Made by a program: the position numbers and the translations under genes
The notes under the pieces: generated by a model
Told to the model about the DNA's origin: nothing
Databases searched by the model: none
What the model saw: the letters and a program-made list of their open reading frames with translations, nothing else
Assembly: GCA_946614075.1 (NCBI GenBank)
Contig: CAMOGO010000049.1
Location: 1-7,685 of the forward strand
Length of the DNA: 7,685 nucleotides
Direction of reading: 5' to 3'
DNA from: an uncultured Lachnospiraceae bacterium
GTDB taxonomy: Bacteria; Bacillota_A; Clostridia; Lachnospirales; Lachnospiraceae
Part shown: positions 6,745 through 7,685 of the stretch, piece after piece
Layout: each line of letters begins with the position of its first letter
Numbering within the stretch: position 1 is the first letter of the stretch

Positions 6745-6748
<4 letters not shown>
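6155..6748 (-). CDS. Membrane protein of unknown function (197 aa, four predicted helices)
   Basis: I cannot assign a characterised family. The start is basic and amphipathic (AWFKEAVRKFIVSLKRRPQNIP, residues 17-38). Hydrophobic segments follow at about 38-54, 66-88, 98-116 and 149-170. The tail is first basic (KLIRKIK, 171-177) and then acidic (EVEDNGSMEAIDTSGED, 181-197). SLNLTQISNTTAKIQGIGMGL (50-70) is likely an outward loop and LNAFPTRKKPHIP (87-99) a cytoplasmic loop. No ABC permease EAA motif or enzyme signature is visible. Its ATG overlaps the stop of the ABC ATPase gene (ATGA), and AAGGGGG (6756-6762) with 7 nt spacing supports the start. Translational coupling to the ATPase suggests the two proteins work together, for example as an ATPase anchor or modulator. 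That function is inference from gene order alone. Confidence 0.87.

Positions 6749-7685
<937 letters not shown>

Overview
The window looks like chromosomal DNA of an anaerobic Firmicute, most likely a clostridial or Lachnospiraceae-type gut or rumen bacterium. The evidence is the strong GAGGAGG/GAGGGGG-type ribosome binding sites, MsmX/UgpC-type sugar ABC ATPases, an AraC-family sugar regulator and cytoplasmic pectin-oligosaccharide hydrolases, none with a signal peptide. This assignment rests on protein style and gene content, not on a database search. Coding density is high and almost everything lies on the minus strand.

Layout, read along the minus strand from the right end. A sugar ABC transporter ATPase (6745-7685, N-terminus outside the window) overlaps by 4 nt a 197-aa four-helix membrane protein (6155-6748). 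A 77-nt gap holding a perfect 11-bp hairpin follows, then a second, unrelated 223-aa membrane protein (5406-6077). Next come a GH28 polygalacturonase-type enzyme with an N-terminal fibronectin-III-like domain (3823-5397) and a GH105 unsaturated galacturonyl hydrolase (2694-3821). Gaps are 8 nt and 1 nt, so this is one operon whose promoter lies outside the window. It converges on an AraC-type regulator (1877-2674, plus strand), with a terminator hairpin at 2679-2718 shared by the two 3' ends. The regulator is divergent from a GH4 alpha-galacturonidase of the LplD type (332-1720), which carries the diagnostic CHEV motif. At the left end, a second sugar ABC ATPase (1-216, only the N-terminus visible) has its own promoter.

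Putative logic: oligogalacturonides and unsaturated oligogalacturonides or rhamnogalacturonides, produced outside the cell, are imported by ABC transporters. The permeases and binding protein are not in the window. MsmX-like ATPases would power import. In the cytosol GH105 removes the unsaturated uronic acid left by lyases, GH28 releases galacturonate from the chain end, and the NAD/Mn-dependent GH4 enzyme cleaves the remaining galacturonide links. The AraC regulator, with its cupin-like sensor domain, probably senses a breakdown product and activates the divergent GH4 gene and perhaps the pectin operon.

The least explained elements are the two small membrane proteins built into the ATPase operon, the hairpin between them, and the symmetric back-to-back -10 boxes in the divergent regulator/GH4 promoter. 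I found no tRNA, rRNA, CRISPR array, insertion sequence or att site. No gene-free stretch exceeds 300 bases; the longest are 115 bases (217-331) and 156 bases (1721-1876), both annotated.
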